Origin: Bartonella sp. HY038
GTDB taxonomy: Bacteria; Pseudomonadota; Alphaproteobacteria; Rhizobiales; Rhizobiaceae
DNA length: 64,000 bases
Assembly: GCF_014117425.1 (NCBI RefSeq)
Contig: NZ_CP059725.1
Span: 2,604,001 to 2,668,000, forward strand
Direction of reading: 5' to 3'
The notes under the pieces were generated by a model that was not told where the DNA came from, did no database searches, and worked only from the letters and a program-made list of their open reading frames with translations. A program made the translations under genes and the position numbers. Within the stretch, counting starts at the first letter, position 1, and each line of letters opens with the position of its first letter. Below, one piece after another: positions 35,508 through 43,480 of the stretch.

Positions 35508-36095
35508 TCACCCCAAAACATTCAATACTGTTTTCGTTGATAAAAATGGCAAAAGGCGCAGCATATCGCGCTCGCGCAGCGCGATGCAACCTTGGGTGCC
35601 ACTATAATTAGGTCGTGCCAAATGGAAAAAGATTGCACTACCACAATTTTGTCGGCGTGGGCGAAGATTATAATCAAGAATAAAGCCAATATTATAAAGG
35701 CAGTCTTGGCGCAGCATGGTTTCACAGCTCGCAGGATAAGGCAGTTTTACAGGCCGGTTATAATTGCGGTCATTAACCGCATCACACCAACCGTCATTTT
35801 TTCCAACTGTTTTCATAGGCACAAAGCATATTGGTTTGATGCGTCGTGTTGGTTTTTGATAGCCTGATATAATCCGCATTTTTGCTATAGGTGTTTTTCC
35901 GTCCCCCTCGCGCTTTAATGCGGTTATTCCATTTTTGCCAATAGCACATTGAAAACTAAATTTGCCCGCGCGTAAAATAGCCCTATTTTTACCCATTGCG
36001 CTGGGGCGCACATCAATATTGTGCAAAAAACGGTGTTTTAAATTAGATTTTCGTTGTTTCATCACTTTTTTCACCACTTCAACACTTGCAAGCAC
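35508..36095 (-). CDS. L,D-transpeptidase (YkuD family) catalytic domain protein
   Basis: A protein of up to 195 residues with the YkuD active-site pattern FFHLARPNYSGTQGCIAL, containing the catalytic His and Cys, near residue 160. ALKREGDGKTPIAKM marks the start of the domain. Such enzymes make 3-3 peptidoglycan crosslinks or anchor proteins. There is no clear signal peptide, so it may be of the short YkuD type common in alphaproteobacteria. The start is uncertain: GTG at 36095 or an internal ATG at 36062. Its last ~95 bp are duplicated at 33389-33484. Confidence 0.82.
   Translation of the reverse strand: MLASVEVVKKVMKQRKSNLKHRFLHNIDVRPSAMGKNRAILRAGKFSFQCAIGKNGITALKREGDGKTPIAKMRIISGYQKPTRRIKPICFVPMKTVGKNDGWCDAVNDRNYNRPVKLPYPASCETMLRQDCLYNIGFILDYNLRPRRQNCGSAIFFHLARPNYSGTQGCIALRERDMLRLLPFLSTKTVLNVLG
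35512..35608 (-). repeat. Direct repeat B: 3' end of the intact ldt gene
   Basis: Partner of repeat A. Both share TGTTTTCGTTGA, AAAAATGGCAAAAG, GCTCGCGCAGCG and CCACTATAAT in the same order and spacing within one base. It contains the functional end of ldt. Confidence 0.75.
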
Positions 36096-36171
36096 CTGTA
36101 ATTATGTGAAGAATACATCATAAAATAATAAGGTAACAATGGCTATAAATGCCCTTGATAAGGAATGACAT

Positions 36172-36855
36172 ATGAGCGGTCGTACAATTTTAGTTATTGA
36201 TGATGATGATGACCTACGTGGAATTTTGGTTGAACAATTGCAAATGCATGAAGAATTCACCGTTTTTCAAGAAGATAGAGCCTTGCCCGCGATAGAACGC
36301 GCTAAAAAAGATGATCTTGATCTTGTGATTATGGATGTTGGTTTACCTGATCTTGACGGCCGAGAAGCGGTAAAACAAATGCGCCAAAATGGGTTTCGCG
36401 CACCGATCATCATGCTAACTGGTCACGATACTGATTCTGATACGATTCTTGGCCTTGAAGCTGGCGCTAATGACTATGTTACAAAACCTTTCCGTTTTGC
36501 AGTATTGCTTGCTCGTATCCGTGCGCAGTTGCGCCAACATGAACAAAGTGAGGATGCAACCTTTCAAGTAGGTCCTTATATTTTCAAACCAGGCCAAAAA
36601 TTGCTCATTGATGAAAAAGGCGGTAAAATTCGCTTAACTGAAAAAGAAGCTGCTATCATTAAATATCTTTATCGGGCGGGCGAAAAAATCATTAGCCGCG
36701 ATACCTTGCTTGAAGAAGTATGGGGTTATAATTCAGGTGTTACCACTCATACACTTGAAACCCATGTTTATCGCTTGCGCCAAAAAATTGAAAAAGATCC
36801 TTCGAATGCTCAGCTTTTGGTAACTGATAGCGGCGGATATCGTTTGGTGCCTTAA
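36172..36855 (+). CDS. cenR: OmpR-family response regulator, CenR-like
   Basis: A 227-residue regulator with a receiver domain (acidic pocket DDDDD at 10-14, phospho-acceptor D in VIMDVGLPD near residue 54, K in YVTKPF near 104) and a C-terminal winged helix (TEKEAAIIKYLYRAGEKIISRDTLLEEVWGY). The receiver and linker (LARIRAQLRQHEQSEDATF) match what I recall of the alphaproteobacterial CenR, which controls envelope genes. No histidine kinase gene is adjacent, as is usual for CenR. The neighbouring ldt gene is divergent and also envelope-related. Confidence 0.8.
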   Translation: MSGRTILVIDDDDDLRGILVEQLQMHEEFTVFQEDRALPAIERAKKDDLDLVIMDVGLPDLDGREAVKQMRQNGFRAPIIMLTGHDTDSDTILGLEAGANDYVTKPFRFAVLLARIRAQLRQHEQSEDATFQVGPYIFKPGQKLLIDEKGGKIRLTEKEAAIIKYLYRAGEKIISRDTLLEEVWGYNSGVTTHTLETHVYRLRQKIEKDPSNAQLLVTDSGGYRLVP

Positions 36856-37373
36856 TGAAAAGAAATGCTAATTTGCGCCTCATATTATTTAAGTAAAGTG
36901 CGGCGTAAATAGCAAAAATTAAGAGAATTTCATTTCTGATCTAAATAAGCGCCTCATTTATCACTAGCATATTTTCATTAAATTGGATCACCATCGAAAT
37001 TCCAAATATGTGCTATATGAAATCGTTACAAAAAGCATAATTGATGGAGTTAAACTCAAACGAGATTGGTTTTAGTTAATTATGTGATAATCATAACGAG
37101 TGCATTATTGGCTAAGTTGGAAAGGAAATTCTCGTAAAGATTGTAGTTAAATAAAAAAATGAACATTAATTCTGATAAAATGTCACATAAGATATAAAAT
37201 GCGGTGATGTTAAAACTATTTTTAGTTATTAGCAGTTAAATATTAGCTATTCATAGTTGGATATTGCTATATAGCAAATATGGTGAAAAATTTTGACTAT
37301 GGGTTAGGATTATTGCCTAATTGCTTTTGCATATTATATCGGAGAGGAACTCTTTTGAATTTGGTAAATGGCC
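36856..37373. other. AT-rich intergenic region
   Basis: About 520 bp between the response regulator and the cNMP-binding protein. I see no gene, tRNA or strong hairpin. It must hold the promoter of the downstream gene; GGAGAGGAAC at about 37340 is too far from the ATG to be a standard ribosome binding site for it. Confidence 0.4.
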
Positions 37374-37826
37374 ATGTCGGTTGAAGAAGAATTGCTAATT
37401 TTAAAGCAGCTTGGCTTTTTTCAATGCTTTACCGATGAGCAATTGCGCCTTGTTGCCTTTGGGGCAGAGAGGGTTCAGTTTCGCGCTGGCCGTGAATTAT
37501 TTCGCGAAAATCAACCAGCTGATAGCGCATTCATTCTTATGTCAGGTCAAATTGACCTATATCAAATGGGCAATGAAGGGCCAATATTGGTTCATAATGT
37601 TATGCCGGGTTCGATGATTGGTGAACTTAGTCTTATTTGCAAAATGAAACGCTCTGTTAGTGCAGTTGCGGCAGACGATGGCACAGCGTTGCGCGTTAGC
37701 CGTGGTATTTTTAGGCGCATTCTTGATGAATATCCGCAGGCAGCCAAGCTACTTTTTGAGCATTTAAGCAATGATTTCCATCACATGGTGGAAAGATTGA
37801 GTAATACACAAATTACAAAAGAATAA
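37374..37826 (+). CDS. Stand-alone cyclic nucleotide-binding domain protein
   Basis: A 150-residue protein that is almost entirely one cNMP-binding fold: GFFQCFTDEQL at the N-terminus, ENQPADSAFILMSGQIDLY in the middle and the phosphate-binding cassette region GSMIGELSLICKMKRSVSAVA near residue 80. There is no DNA-binding helix-turn-helix after the domain, so it is not a classical Crp/Fnr regulator. It may act by protein contact. Two in-frame ATGs (37368, 37374) are possible. Partner unknown. Confidence 0.75.
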   Translation: MSVEEELLILKQLGFFQCFTDEQLRLVAFGAERVQFRAGRELFRENQPADSAFILMSGQIDLYQMGNEGPILVHNVMPGSMIGELSLICKMKRSVSAVAADDGTALRVSRGIFRRILDEYPQAAKLLFEHLSNDFHHMVERLSNTQITKE

Positions 37827-37904
37827 CGGCTTTATTTAACAGCAGCGCAGGTCACTATAGTTTTTAATTTCATGATAATCAGCAGTTTATAAGGTCAAAA
37901 ATTC

Positions 37905-38429
37905 ATGGATTCATTTTGGGTATTTGGCTATGGTTCTCTCATGTGGAATCCGGGTTTTGTTTATGAAGAAGCAAAGCTTTGCCGTCTTCATGGCTATCAT
38001 CGCAGTTTTTGCATCTATTCTACCCATTATCGTGGTACCGTCGAGCAACCAGGTCTCGTCCTTGGCCTTAAAAAAGGTGGGTCTTGTCTTGGACTTGGGT
38101 TTAAAATCGCTGAAGAACATGCTCAAAAAACTTATGATTATCTCGTCGAGCGCGAACAAGTAACAGGCGTTTACAAAGAAAAACATCTAAATTTATATTT
38201 TGACGATCACAGTCATAATCATGGTCTTGCTTTTGTTGCTGATCCCTTACACGAACAATATGCGGAAAAACTTGATTTACAAAGCATGGCTGATTTAATC
38301 AGTAAGGCGGCGGGAATAGCCGGTAAAAATGCCGATTACGCCCTTAATACCGTTGAACGTTTACAAAAAATTGGCATTCATGATCGCCAACTTACCAAGC
38401 TTGCACAAATCTTAAAAACAAGCACATAA
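37905..38429 (+). CDS. Gamma-glutamylcyclotransferase, ChaC-like
   Basis: A 174-residue enzyme with FWVFGYGSLMWNPGF at the N-terminus, the substrate-binding YGSL signature of the cyclotransferase fold, and YLVEREQVTGVY with the family's conserved Glu near residue 86. ChaC proteins cleave glutathione to 5-oxoproline and Cys-Gly. Length fits the short bacterial form. Monocistronic; no regulator nearby. Confidence 0.88.
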   Translation: MDSFWVFGYGSLMWNPGFVYEEAKLCRLHGYHRSFCIYSTHYRGTVEQPGLVLGLKKGGSCLGLGFKIAEEHAQKTYDYLVEREQVTGVYKEKHLNLYFDDHSHNHGLAFVADPLHEQYAEKLDLQSMADLISKAAGIAGKNADYALNTVERLQKIGIHDRQLTKLAQILKTST

Positions 38430-38483
38430 AAACTTGGTTCCACTTTAAGATCTGAACAAAATAAAAACTCATGATTGCAAGGT

Positions 38484-39023
38484 TTAATATCCGCGTTCTT
38501 TTAGCATATTGATCACTTCATGGGGTAAGCGATTTTGTAAATCTATTGGCAAATCAATTTCTGGCAAATCTGGTCGAGCAGCAAGTAGTAAGCAGACGGA
38601 ACCAATATTATGCTCACCACATTCAATTATTTTTGATAAGCAATTTTCAGGCAAAACTATTGGATTGGTTAATAAGGCTGCAAATTCGTGATTTGGCTGA
38701 GATGTAACTCTAAAATCCAATTTGTTCCATATCGTGAAAATATCTTTCAAAACTGCATTTTCACACCATGTTAAAGCAGTCGTTGCCTCTTTTGTCCAAC
38801 CGATAGCATGATTGAATGAAATCCAATTTTGAGCAGGAAATTTTTGCAATTTTTCTGCCATGCGTAATGATACGGCTATTTGCTCTCGCCAATCTTCTGA
38901 CTTTTGACGATTTTTCGACCAGAACTGCGCATTGGCATGAATTTCATACCAGATATCAATAGCCGAAAAACCATCACCCAAAACAATGAGCGGATTGATA
39001 TCATTAATGTCCCATTGTTGCAT
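38484..39023 (-). CDS. PAAR-associated conserved protein, copy 2
   Basis: A 179-residue soluble protein starting MQQWDINDINPL. It is nearly 90 percent identical by eye to the product of 41441-41980. Features are an alpha-helical middle (IAVSLRMAEKLQKFPAQNWISF) and a C-terminal LLLAARPDLPEIDLPIDLQNRLPHEVI. Each copy begins about 15 bp after a PAAR gene, so it is translated with the PAAR tip protein and may be its adaptor or chaperone. It somewhat recalls DUF6931 proteins, but I am not certain. Function unknown. Confidence 0.65.
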   Translation of the reverse strand: MQQWDINDINPLIVLGDGFSAIDIWYEIHANAQFWSKNRQKSEDWREQIAVSLRMAEKLQKFPAQNWISFNHAIGWTKEATTALTWCENAVLKDIFTIWNKLDFRVTSQPNHEFAALLTNPIVLPENCLSKIIECGEHNIGSVCLLLAARPDLPEIDLPIDLQNRLPHEVINMLKERGY

Positions 39024-39038
39024 TATGGATTATTAACC

Positions 39039-39347
39039 TTACTCATCACCATCATCAAAAAATACATCCAGAGACCCCGTTTGCGAAACTCCACCGCAGT
39101 CAATAGCATCGCCAATACGCGCTGCAGGACGACCGTTTATAAATATCGTTGGCGAACCTTCTGCTTGCTTTCTTGGATGATCTGGAGCTGGGCATGTAGT
39201 GCAGCCATGTGCAGCATAACTATCCCCAACGCGAACTGCTGGAATATCATTTATAAACACATCAGGACTACCACTTATGGCATCAGTTGATGGAAAGTGG
39301 CAACTATGGCCAGAACCGATATCACCTTTTCGAACACTTGCCAGCAT
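39039..39347 (-). CDS. PAAR-domain T6SS spike tip protein, copy 3
   Basis: A 102-residue PAAR protein that would cap the VgrG spike. It has two PAAR motif halves, SPDVFINDIPAVRVGDSYAAHGC and SPTIFINGRPAARIGDAIDCGG, plus His and Cys residues for the tip metal (SGHSCHFP, GCTTCPAPDHP). It has no toxin extension, so any cargo would bind separately. Nearly identical to the copies at 40144 and 41996. Confidence 0.9.
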   Translation of the reverse strand: MLASVRKGDIGSGHSCHFPSTDAISGSPDVFINDIPAVRVGDSYAAHGCTTCPAPDHPRKQAEGSPTIFINGRPAARIGDAIDCGGVSQTGSLDVFFDDGDE

Positions 39348-39432
39348 GACTATTCCACTTTATGTTATTATATTGATATATAATAAACGTTATTTGTATT
39401 TTACTACGTATCCATTATATAAAAAAAGAAAT

Positions 39433-39984
39433 CTAATTAAATACTGCTTCTATTCTTTCCAGCATTTTAATTGCACGAGTATCACCTTGTTCAGCAGCCA
39501 ATTTAAACCATTTAATAGCCTTTACAATATCGCCTGCATTATTTTCACCTGTACCTTTAGCATACATAATACCCAAATTGTATTGTGCTTCAGCATCACC
39601 TTGCTCAGCGGCCAATTTAAACCATTTCATAGCTTCAATATCATTTTTTTCAACGCCTTTGCCTTTTAAATACATAATACCTAAATCGTATTGTGCATCA
39701 ACGTGACCTTGCTCAGCAGCCAATTTAAACCATTTCATAGCTTCAATATCATTTTTTTCAACGCCATCACCTTTTTCATATTTCAAGCCAATTTTAAATT
39801 GCGCCGGTGCTGATCCTTGTTCTGCACTTAAAGCTAGCGTCTTGGCATTTTCTAATTCACAATTATAAAAATAAATAAAAACACTTATCACTATAATAAA
39901 AATTATAAACAAAATATATATAACTCTTTGTTTAATCGTATTAATAAATTTAATTGGTGCCACTACATATATCTCCCATTTCAT
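39433..39984 (-). CDS. Membrane-anchored Sel1-repeat protein B
   Basis: A 183-residue protein with one N-terminal membrane segment (about residues 18-40) followed by about four Sel1/TPR-like repeats of 36 residues, such as AMKWFKLAAEQGDAEAQYNLGIMYAKG. The repeats face the periplasm by prediction. Sel1 proteins linked to T6SS effector modules often act in immunity or as adaptors; here the link is positional. Paralogue of the protein at 40511-41131. Confidence 0.8.
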   Translation of the reverse strand: MKWEIYVVAPIKFINTIKQRVIYILFIIFIIVISVFIYFYNCELENAKTLALSAEQGSAPAQFKIGLKYEKGDGVEKNDIEAMKWFKLAAEQGHVDAQYDLGIMYLKGKGVEKNDIEAMKWFKLAAEQGDAEAQYNLGIMYAKGTGENNAGDIVKAIKWFKLAAEQGDTRAIKMLERIEAVFN

Positions 39985-39999
39985 TATGATGGTAAGACC

Positions 40000-40128
40000 T
40001 TAATCAAGCCCCATGTTATTGGTTGACTGTATTACAGTTTTCCCAATAGATGGAAGACAACGAAAATAATCTAAACCTCCCACATATTGGCGAAGAGGGT
40101 AATAATCATTAATGTCCCATTGTTGCAT
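40000..40128 (-). pseudogene. Truncated copy of the PAAR-associated protein
   Basis: A 42-codon ORF that begins MQQWDIND, identical to the starts of the two full-length partner proteins, but then diverges and stops. It sits about 15 bp after PAAR copy 2, exactly where a full-length partner follows the other two PAAR genes. I read it as the stub left by a deletion or recombination in the middle module. Confidence 0.65.
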
Positions 40129-40143
40129 CATGGATTATTAACC

Positions 40144-40452
40144 TCATCCATCACCATCATCAAAAAATACATTAGGAGCCCCTGTTTGTGAAACTCCACC
40201 GCAATCGATTGCATCACCAATACGCGCTGCAGGACGACCGTTTATAAATATCGTTGGCGAACCCTCCGCTTGTTTTCTAGGATGATCAGGCGCAGGACAT
40301 GTAGGACAGCCATGTGCAGCATAACTATCCCCAACGCGAACTGCTGGAATATCATTTATAAACACATCAGGACTACCACTCGTGGCATTGGTTGGTGGAT
40401 AATGGCAGCTATGGCCAGAACCTATATCACCTTTTCGAACACTTGCAGTCAT
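40144..40452 (-). CDS. PAAR-domain T6SS spike tip protein, copy 2
   Basis: A 102-residue PAAR protein starting MTASVRKGDIGSGHSC, with the same two FIN-PA-R-GD motif halves as its paralogues and CPTCPAPDHP in the metal-binding loop. Differences from the other copies are few and mostly at the ends (GAPNVFFDDGDG). It is followed by a truncated partner gene rather than a complete one, so this tip may be unloaded or share a partner from another module. Confidence 0.9.
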   Translation of the reverse strand: MTASVRKGDIGSGHSCHYPPTNATSGSPDVFINDIPAVRVGDSYAAHGCPTCPAPDHPRKQAEGSPTIFINGRPAARIGDAIDCGGVSQTGAPNVFFDDGDG

Positions 40453-40510
40453 AATTACCGCTATTTGTTCTTATGTGAGTAACTCAAACAATTTTTTATA
40501 AAATATAAAT

Positions 40511-41131
40511 TTAATCGACTAGCCACTTTAATGCGTTTTGGGCATTGATATTGCCTTGCTCTGCGGCAAGCTTATACCACTTAATAGCTTCGGTGTCGTT
40601 CTGGGCAACCCCCTCACCTCTTGCATATAATGATCCCAAATTAAGCTGTGAGTATACATCTCCTCGCTCTGCAGCAAGTTTATACCATTTAATGGCCTCA
40701 CTGTAATTTTGCTCCACCCCTTTGCCGTTTGAATACATTTTACCTAAATTAAATTGAGCTTCAATGAGGCCTTGATTAGCTGCTAGTGTAAACCACCGAA
40801 ACGCTTGATTATAACTTTTTTCTACTCCTTCACCATGTAAATACATTATACCTAAATTGAATTGAGCTTCTGGGAGGCCTTGATTAGCAGCTAGTGTAAA
40901 CCATTCAATTGCTTTGTTGTAATGATGAGAGCTACTATTGTCGTTATAATATACTATTCCCAAATTAAATTGAGCCTCGGGCACCCCTTGTTCAGCTTCC
41001 AAAACCAATTGTTCAATACTTTTTTCATTAATATAAAATTTATTATAAACGTAAAAAAATAAAATAAACATAAGTATAAATAATATTAAATACTTCTTTT
41101 GGAATTTTATTTTATTATTTGATAAATACAT
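40511..41131 (-). CDS. Membrane-anchored Sel1-repeat protein A
   Basis: A 206-residue protein with an N-terminal membrane segment (LILFILMFILFFYVY) and about five Sel1 repeats of 36 residues (AIKWYKLAAERGDVYSQLNLGSLYARGEGV and similar). It lies between PAAR copy 2 and the full partner gene at 41441. Likely periplasm-facing. Related to 39433-39984 but with its own repeat number and anchor, so the copies have diverged more than the PAAR genes have. Confidence 0.8.
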   Translation of the reverse strand: MYLSNNKIKFQKKYLILFILMFILFFYVYNKFYINEKSIEQLVLEAEQGVPEAQFNLGIVYYNDNSSSHHYNKAIEWFTLAANQGLPEAQFNLGIMYLHGEGVEKSYNQAFRWFTLAANQGLIEAQFNLGKMYSNGKGVEQNYSEAIKWYKLAAERGDVYSQLNLGSLYARGEGVAQNDTEAIKWYKLAAEQGNINAQNALKWLVD

Positions 41132-41440
41132 TTATTTTCCTTTTACTTATCCTAGGATCAGGATCCATTAATTTGAACGAAATAGTATGAGGAAATTTTT
41201 GTGAGAACCCAAAGATTGTATTTAAGAAGAGCCGACGAGAAATATAAATATTTTCAAAGGCTCTTAAACAAAGTTATCGCGAGAATTGGCTATGTCCTGA
41301 AGGGACACAAAAACAGAAGTAATCTACAGCGTCGTAAAGCTCACTTCAGTATACCCCACTTTTCGCTTTCCTCCCCTTTATATCAAAACTGTATATTTTT
41401 GCTATTATTGTGCCAGTTCCTAAATTAATCAGTCCTGCCC
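41132..41440. other. Intergenic region of the T6SS island
   Basis: About 310 bp between the Sel1-A start and the end of the partner gene at 41441. It should hold the Sel1-A promoter. A plus-strand ORF at 41201-41428 has a poor composition and no ribosome binding site and is not supported. Confidence 0.4.
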
Positions 41441-41980
41441 CTAGTATCCGCGTTCTTTTAGCATATTGATCACTTCATGGGGTAAGCGGTTTTGTAAATC
41501 TATTGGCAAATCATTTTCTGGCAATTCTGGTCGTGCAGCAAGTAACAAGCAGACTGAACCAATATTATGCTCACCACATTCAATTATTTTAGATAAGCAA
41601 TTTTCGGGCAAAACTATTGGATTTATTAATAAAGCTGCAAATTCGTGATTTGGCTGAGATGTAACTCTAAAATCTAATTTGTTCCATATTATAAAAACAT
41701 CATTCAATGCTGCTTTATCACACCATGTTAAAGCAGTTGTTGCCTCTTTTGTCCAACCAATAGCATGATTAAGTGAAATCCAATTTTGGACAGGAAATTT
41801 TTGCAATTTTTCTGCCATGCGTAATGATACGGCTATCTGCTCTTGCCAATCTTGTGATTTTTGACGATTTTTTACCCAAAATTGCGCATTGGCACGAATT
41901 TCATACCAGATATCAATAGCCGAAAAAGCACCACCCAAATCAATGAGCGGATTAATATCATCAATGTCCCATTGTTGCAT
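41441..41980 (-). CDS. PAAR-associated conserved protein, copy 1
   Basis: A 179-residue paralogue of the 38484-39023 product, starting MQQWDIDDINPL and ending LPHEVINMLKERGY exactly like it. The middle carries TKEATTALTWCDKAA and LPENCLSKIIECGEHNIGSV. It follows PAAR copy 1 by about 15 bp. High identity between copies, including at DNA level, points to recent duplication or gene conversion. Function unknown; an adaptor or chaperone role for PAAR is inferred. Confidence 0.65.
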   Translation of the reverse strand: MQQWDIDDINPLIDLGGAFSAIDIWYEIRANAQFWVKNRQKSQDWQEQIAVSLRMAEKLQKFPVQNWISLNHAIGWTKEATTALTWCDKAALNDVFIIWNKLDFRVTSQPNHEFAALLINPIVLPENCLSKIIECGEHNIGSVCLLLAARPELPENDLPIDLQNRLPHEVINMLKERGY

Positions 41981-41995
41981 TATAAGTTATTAATC

Positions 41996-42304
41996 TCATG
42001 CATCGCTATCATCAAAAAATACATCCAGGGACCCCGTTTGCGAAACTCCACCGCAGTCAATAGCATCACCAATACGCGCTGCAGGACGACCGTTTATAAA
42101 TATCGTTGGCGAACCTTCTGCTTGCTTTCTAGGATGATCTGGCGCAGGACATGTTGGACAGCCATGCGCTGCATAACTATCCCCAACGCGAACGGCTGGA
42201 ATATCATTTATAAACACATCAGGACTACCACTTGTTGCGTTAGTTGGTGGATAATGGCAGCTATGACCTGAGCCTATATCACCTTTTCGAACAGCTGATG
42301 TCAT
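41996..42304 (-). CDS. PAAR-domain T6SS spike tip protein, copy 1
   Basis: A 102-residue PAAR protein starting MTSAVRKGDIGSGHSC, the copy nearest to vgrG and so the likely founder of the three. The ATG at 42304 follows GGGGGAA by seven bases; the upstream ORF extension is not supported. Motifs as in the other copies. Co-directional with the Tae4 effector genes, from which it is separated by only a few bases. Confidence 0.9.
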   Translation of the reverse strand: MTSAVRKGDIGSGHSCHYPPTNATSGSPDVFINDIPAVRVGDSYAAHGCPTCPAPDHPRKQAEGSPTIFINGRPAARIGDAIDCGGVSQTGSLDVFFDDSDA

Positions 42305-42308
42305 ATTA

Positions 42309-42752
42309 TCATTCCCCCAACAAGTTACCATTTTCAATTATTTTTATTGTATTCTTTGCAAATAAACATGTAATTAAAAAAATAATTCCCACAACGACCC
42401 ATGGATATATCTTATCGGACAACGGAATTAGATCTTTGTTTATGAAAAAACGAAAGAAATATACTAAAATTCCAATTGTTATAATATAAATAAGCGAATA
42501 CTTAATTATAAGTAATATAAATTTAAAATAATAATCAAAAATATTTTTTTTAAAAATCAATAAATAAATAGTTATAATAAAAATCATTAATATAAAAATT
42601 AAAATAAAGGGATTTATAAAAAAATTATCTCTAGAATATTCAAACCCTCCTTCTCCTTCTAAATAATATATTAAATTATTTAGATAATAATAACTAATAA
42701 TAAAATATATAATTGAAATGATGCAATTTGTTAATGCTATTTTAATTCCCAA
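42309..42752 (-). CDS. Four-helix membrane protein, candidate Tae4 immunity
   Basis: A protein of about 147 residues that is largely hydrophobic, with four predicted membrane segments (LTNCIISIIYFIISYYYL, PFILIFILMIFIITIYLLIF, LIIKYSLIYIITIGILVYFF, WVVVGIIFLITCLF). It overlaps the 3' end of the tae4 gene. GGGAGG lies eight bases before the TTG at 42752. Known Tae4 immunity proteins (Tai4) are soluble and periplasmic, so this would be a different kind; it could also be unrelated. Very AT-rich. No family recognised. Confidence 0.55.
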   Translation of the reverse strand: MGIKIALTNCIISIIYFIISYYYLNNLIYYLEGEGGFEYSRDNFFINPFILIFILMIFIITIYLLIFKKNIFDYYFKFILLIIKYSLIYIITIGILVYFFRFFINKDLIPLSDKIYPWVVVGIIFLITCLFAKNTIKIIENGNLLGE

Positions 42753-43255
42753 AACCAAACCTCCCTACATTTACTCCATGCTGATACATCGGGAGCTAAC
42801 GTCTCCCACATAGCACGCGACCAACGAAACAAATAACCAGTGGTCTTATTTTTATTCCATAAATCAATATGATCACCTGATCTATTTTCCCATTGCTGAT
42901 TACCTACAGTATAATAATCTTTAAAAAATATTATACCTGTTTTCCCGTCAATTTCGTTGTGAAAATTTTCTGGATTTAATTTTACTCTTTCTTTCATTCC
43001 TTTAACCGGCATTGTATTTAACCAAACTGCCAACTCTTCTGCTCTGAGCACATGTTTACCAAGATAATTATGTGCCGGCCCATAACATTTCACTGCAGGG
43101 CAACTACTGAAATCAACTCCTGAGTCTAAAAGCGCATGAGATACGCGAATAGCGCATTGATTGCTAAAATCTCCTGGACAAGGCTTGCTTTCAGAAGGGT
43201 AATTATCCCATAAAGTTTTAAATGAAATAACTTCCATATTAACATCTTGTGCCAT
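42737..43255 (-). CDS. tae4: T6SS peptidoglycan amidase effector, Tae4 family
   Basis: A 172-residue NlpC/P60-like amidase. The catalytic Cys lies in FSNQCAIRVSHAL near residue 34, and the His in SGDHIDLWNKN near 127, both typical of Tae4, which cleaves the D-Glu to mDAP bond of peptidoglycan in target cells. It begins three bases after a small adaptor-like gene and overlaps a membrane-protein gene. There is no signal peptide, in keeping with T6SS delivery on the VgrG spike. Confidence 0.9.
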   Translation of the reverse strand: MAQDVNMEVISFKTLWDNYPSESKPCPGDFSNQCAIRVSHALLDSGVDFSSCPAVKCYGPAHNYLGKHVLRAEELAVWLNTMPVKGMKERVKLNPENFHNEIDGKTGIIFFKDYYTVGNQQWENRSGDHIDLWNKNKTTGYLFRWSRAMWETLAPDVSAWSKCREVWFWELK

Positions 43256-43258
43256 CTT

Positions 43259-43471
43259 CTACTCCTCATTCATTCTCATTGCATCGTCACATATGAAAAT
43301 CTCAACTTGAACTTCATTTTCTCTTAATATAGGTGCAGTTAAGCCCTTTTCATCTGTATGACCAAAATGAGAAGTTCCATCAGATATTTTAATGAAATAA
43401 GGCGTTTTTAACAATGGCTCACCAGTATTAGCATTAAGTAATCTTTTCCTTATCGTGAACAACTTAGCCAT
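43259..43471 (-). CDS. Small transthyretin-like domain protein linking VgrG and effector
   Basis: A 70-residue protein: LLNANTGEPLLKTPYFIKISDG followed by GHTDEKGLTAPI, a pattern of beta-sandwich (TTR or carboxypeptidase-regulatory-like) modules that are often fused to the C-terminus of VgrG proteins and bind cargo. Here it is a separate gene nine bases after vgrG, preceded by GAGGA. I infer an adaptor that seats Tae4 on the spike. The family call is tentative. Confidence 0.6.
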   Translation of the reverse strand: MAKLFTIRKRLLNANTGEPLLKTPYFIKISDGTSHFGHTDEKGLTAPILRENEVQVEIFICDDAMRMNEE

Positions 43472-43480
43472 TTTAATTCC

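Noticed and set aside
41201..41428. Plus-strand ORF of 75 codons in the T6SS island
   Set aside because: Basic, low-complexity translation, no ribosome binding site, and against the direction of all neighbouring genes.
39433..42304. CRISPR-like array suggested by regularly repeated DNA
   Set aside because: The repeats are coding: Sel1 units of 36 residues and duplicated PAAR genes, not short repeats with unique spacers.
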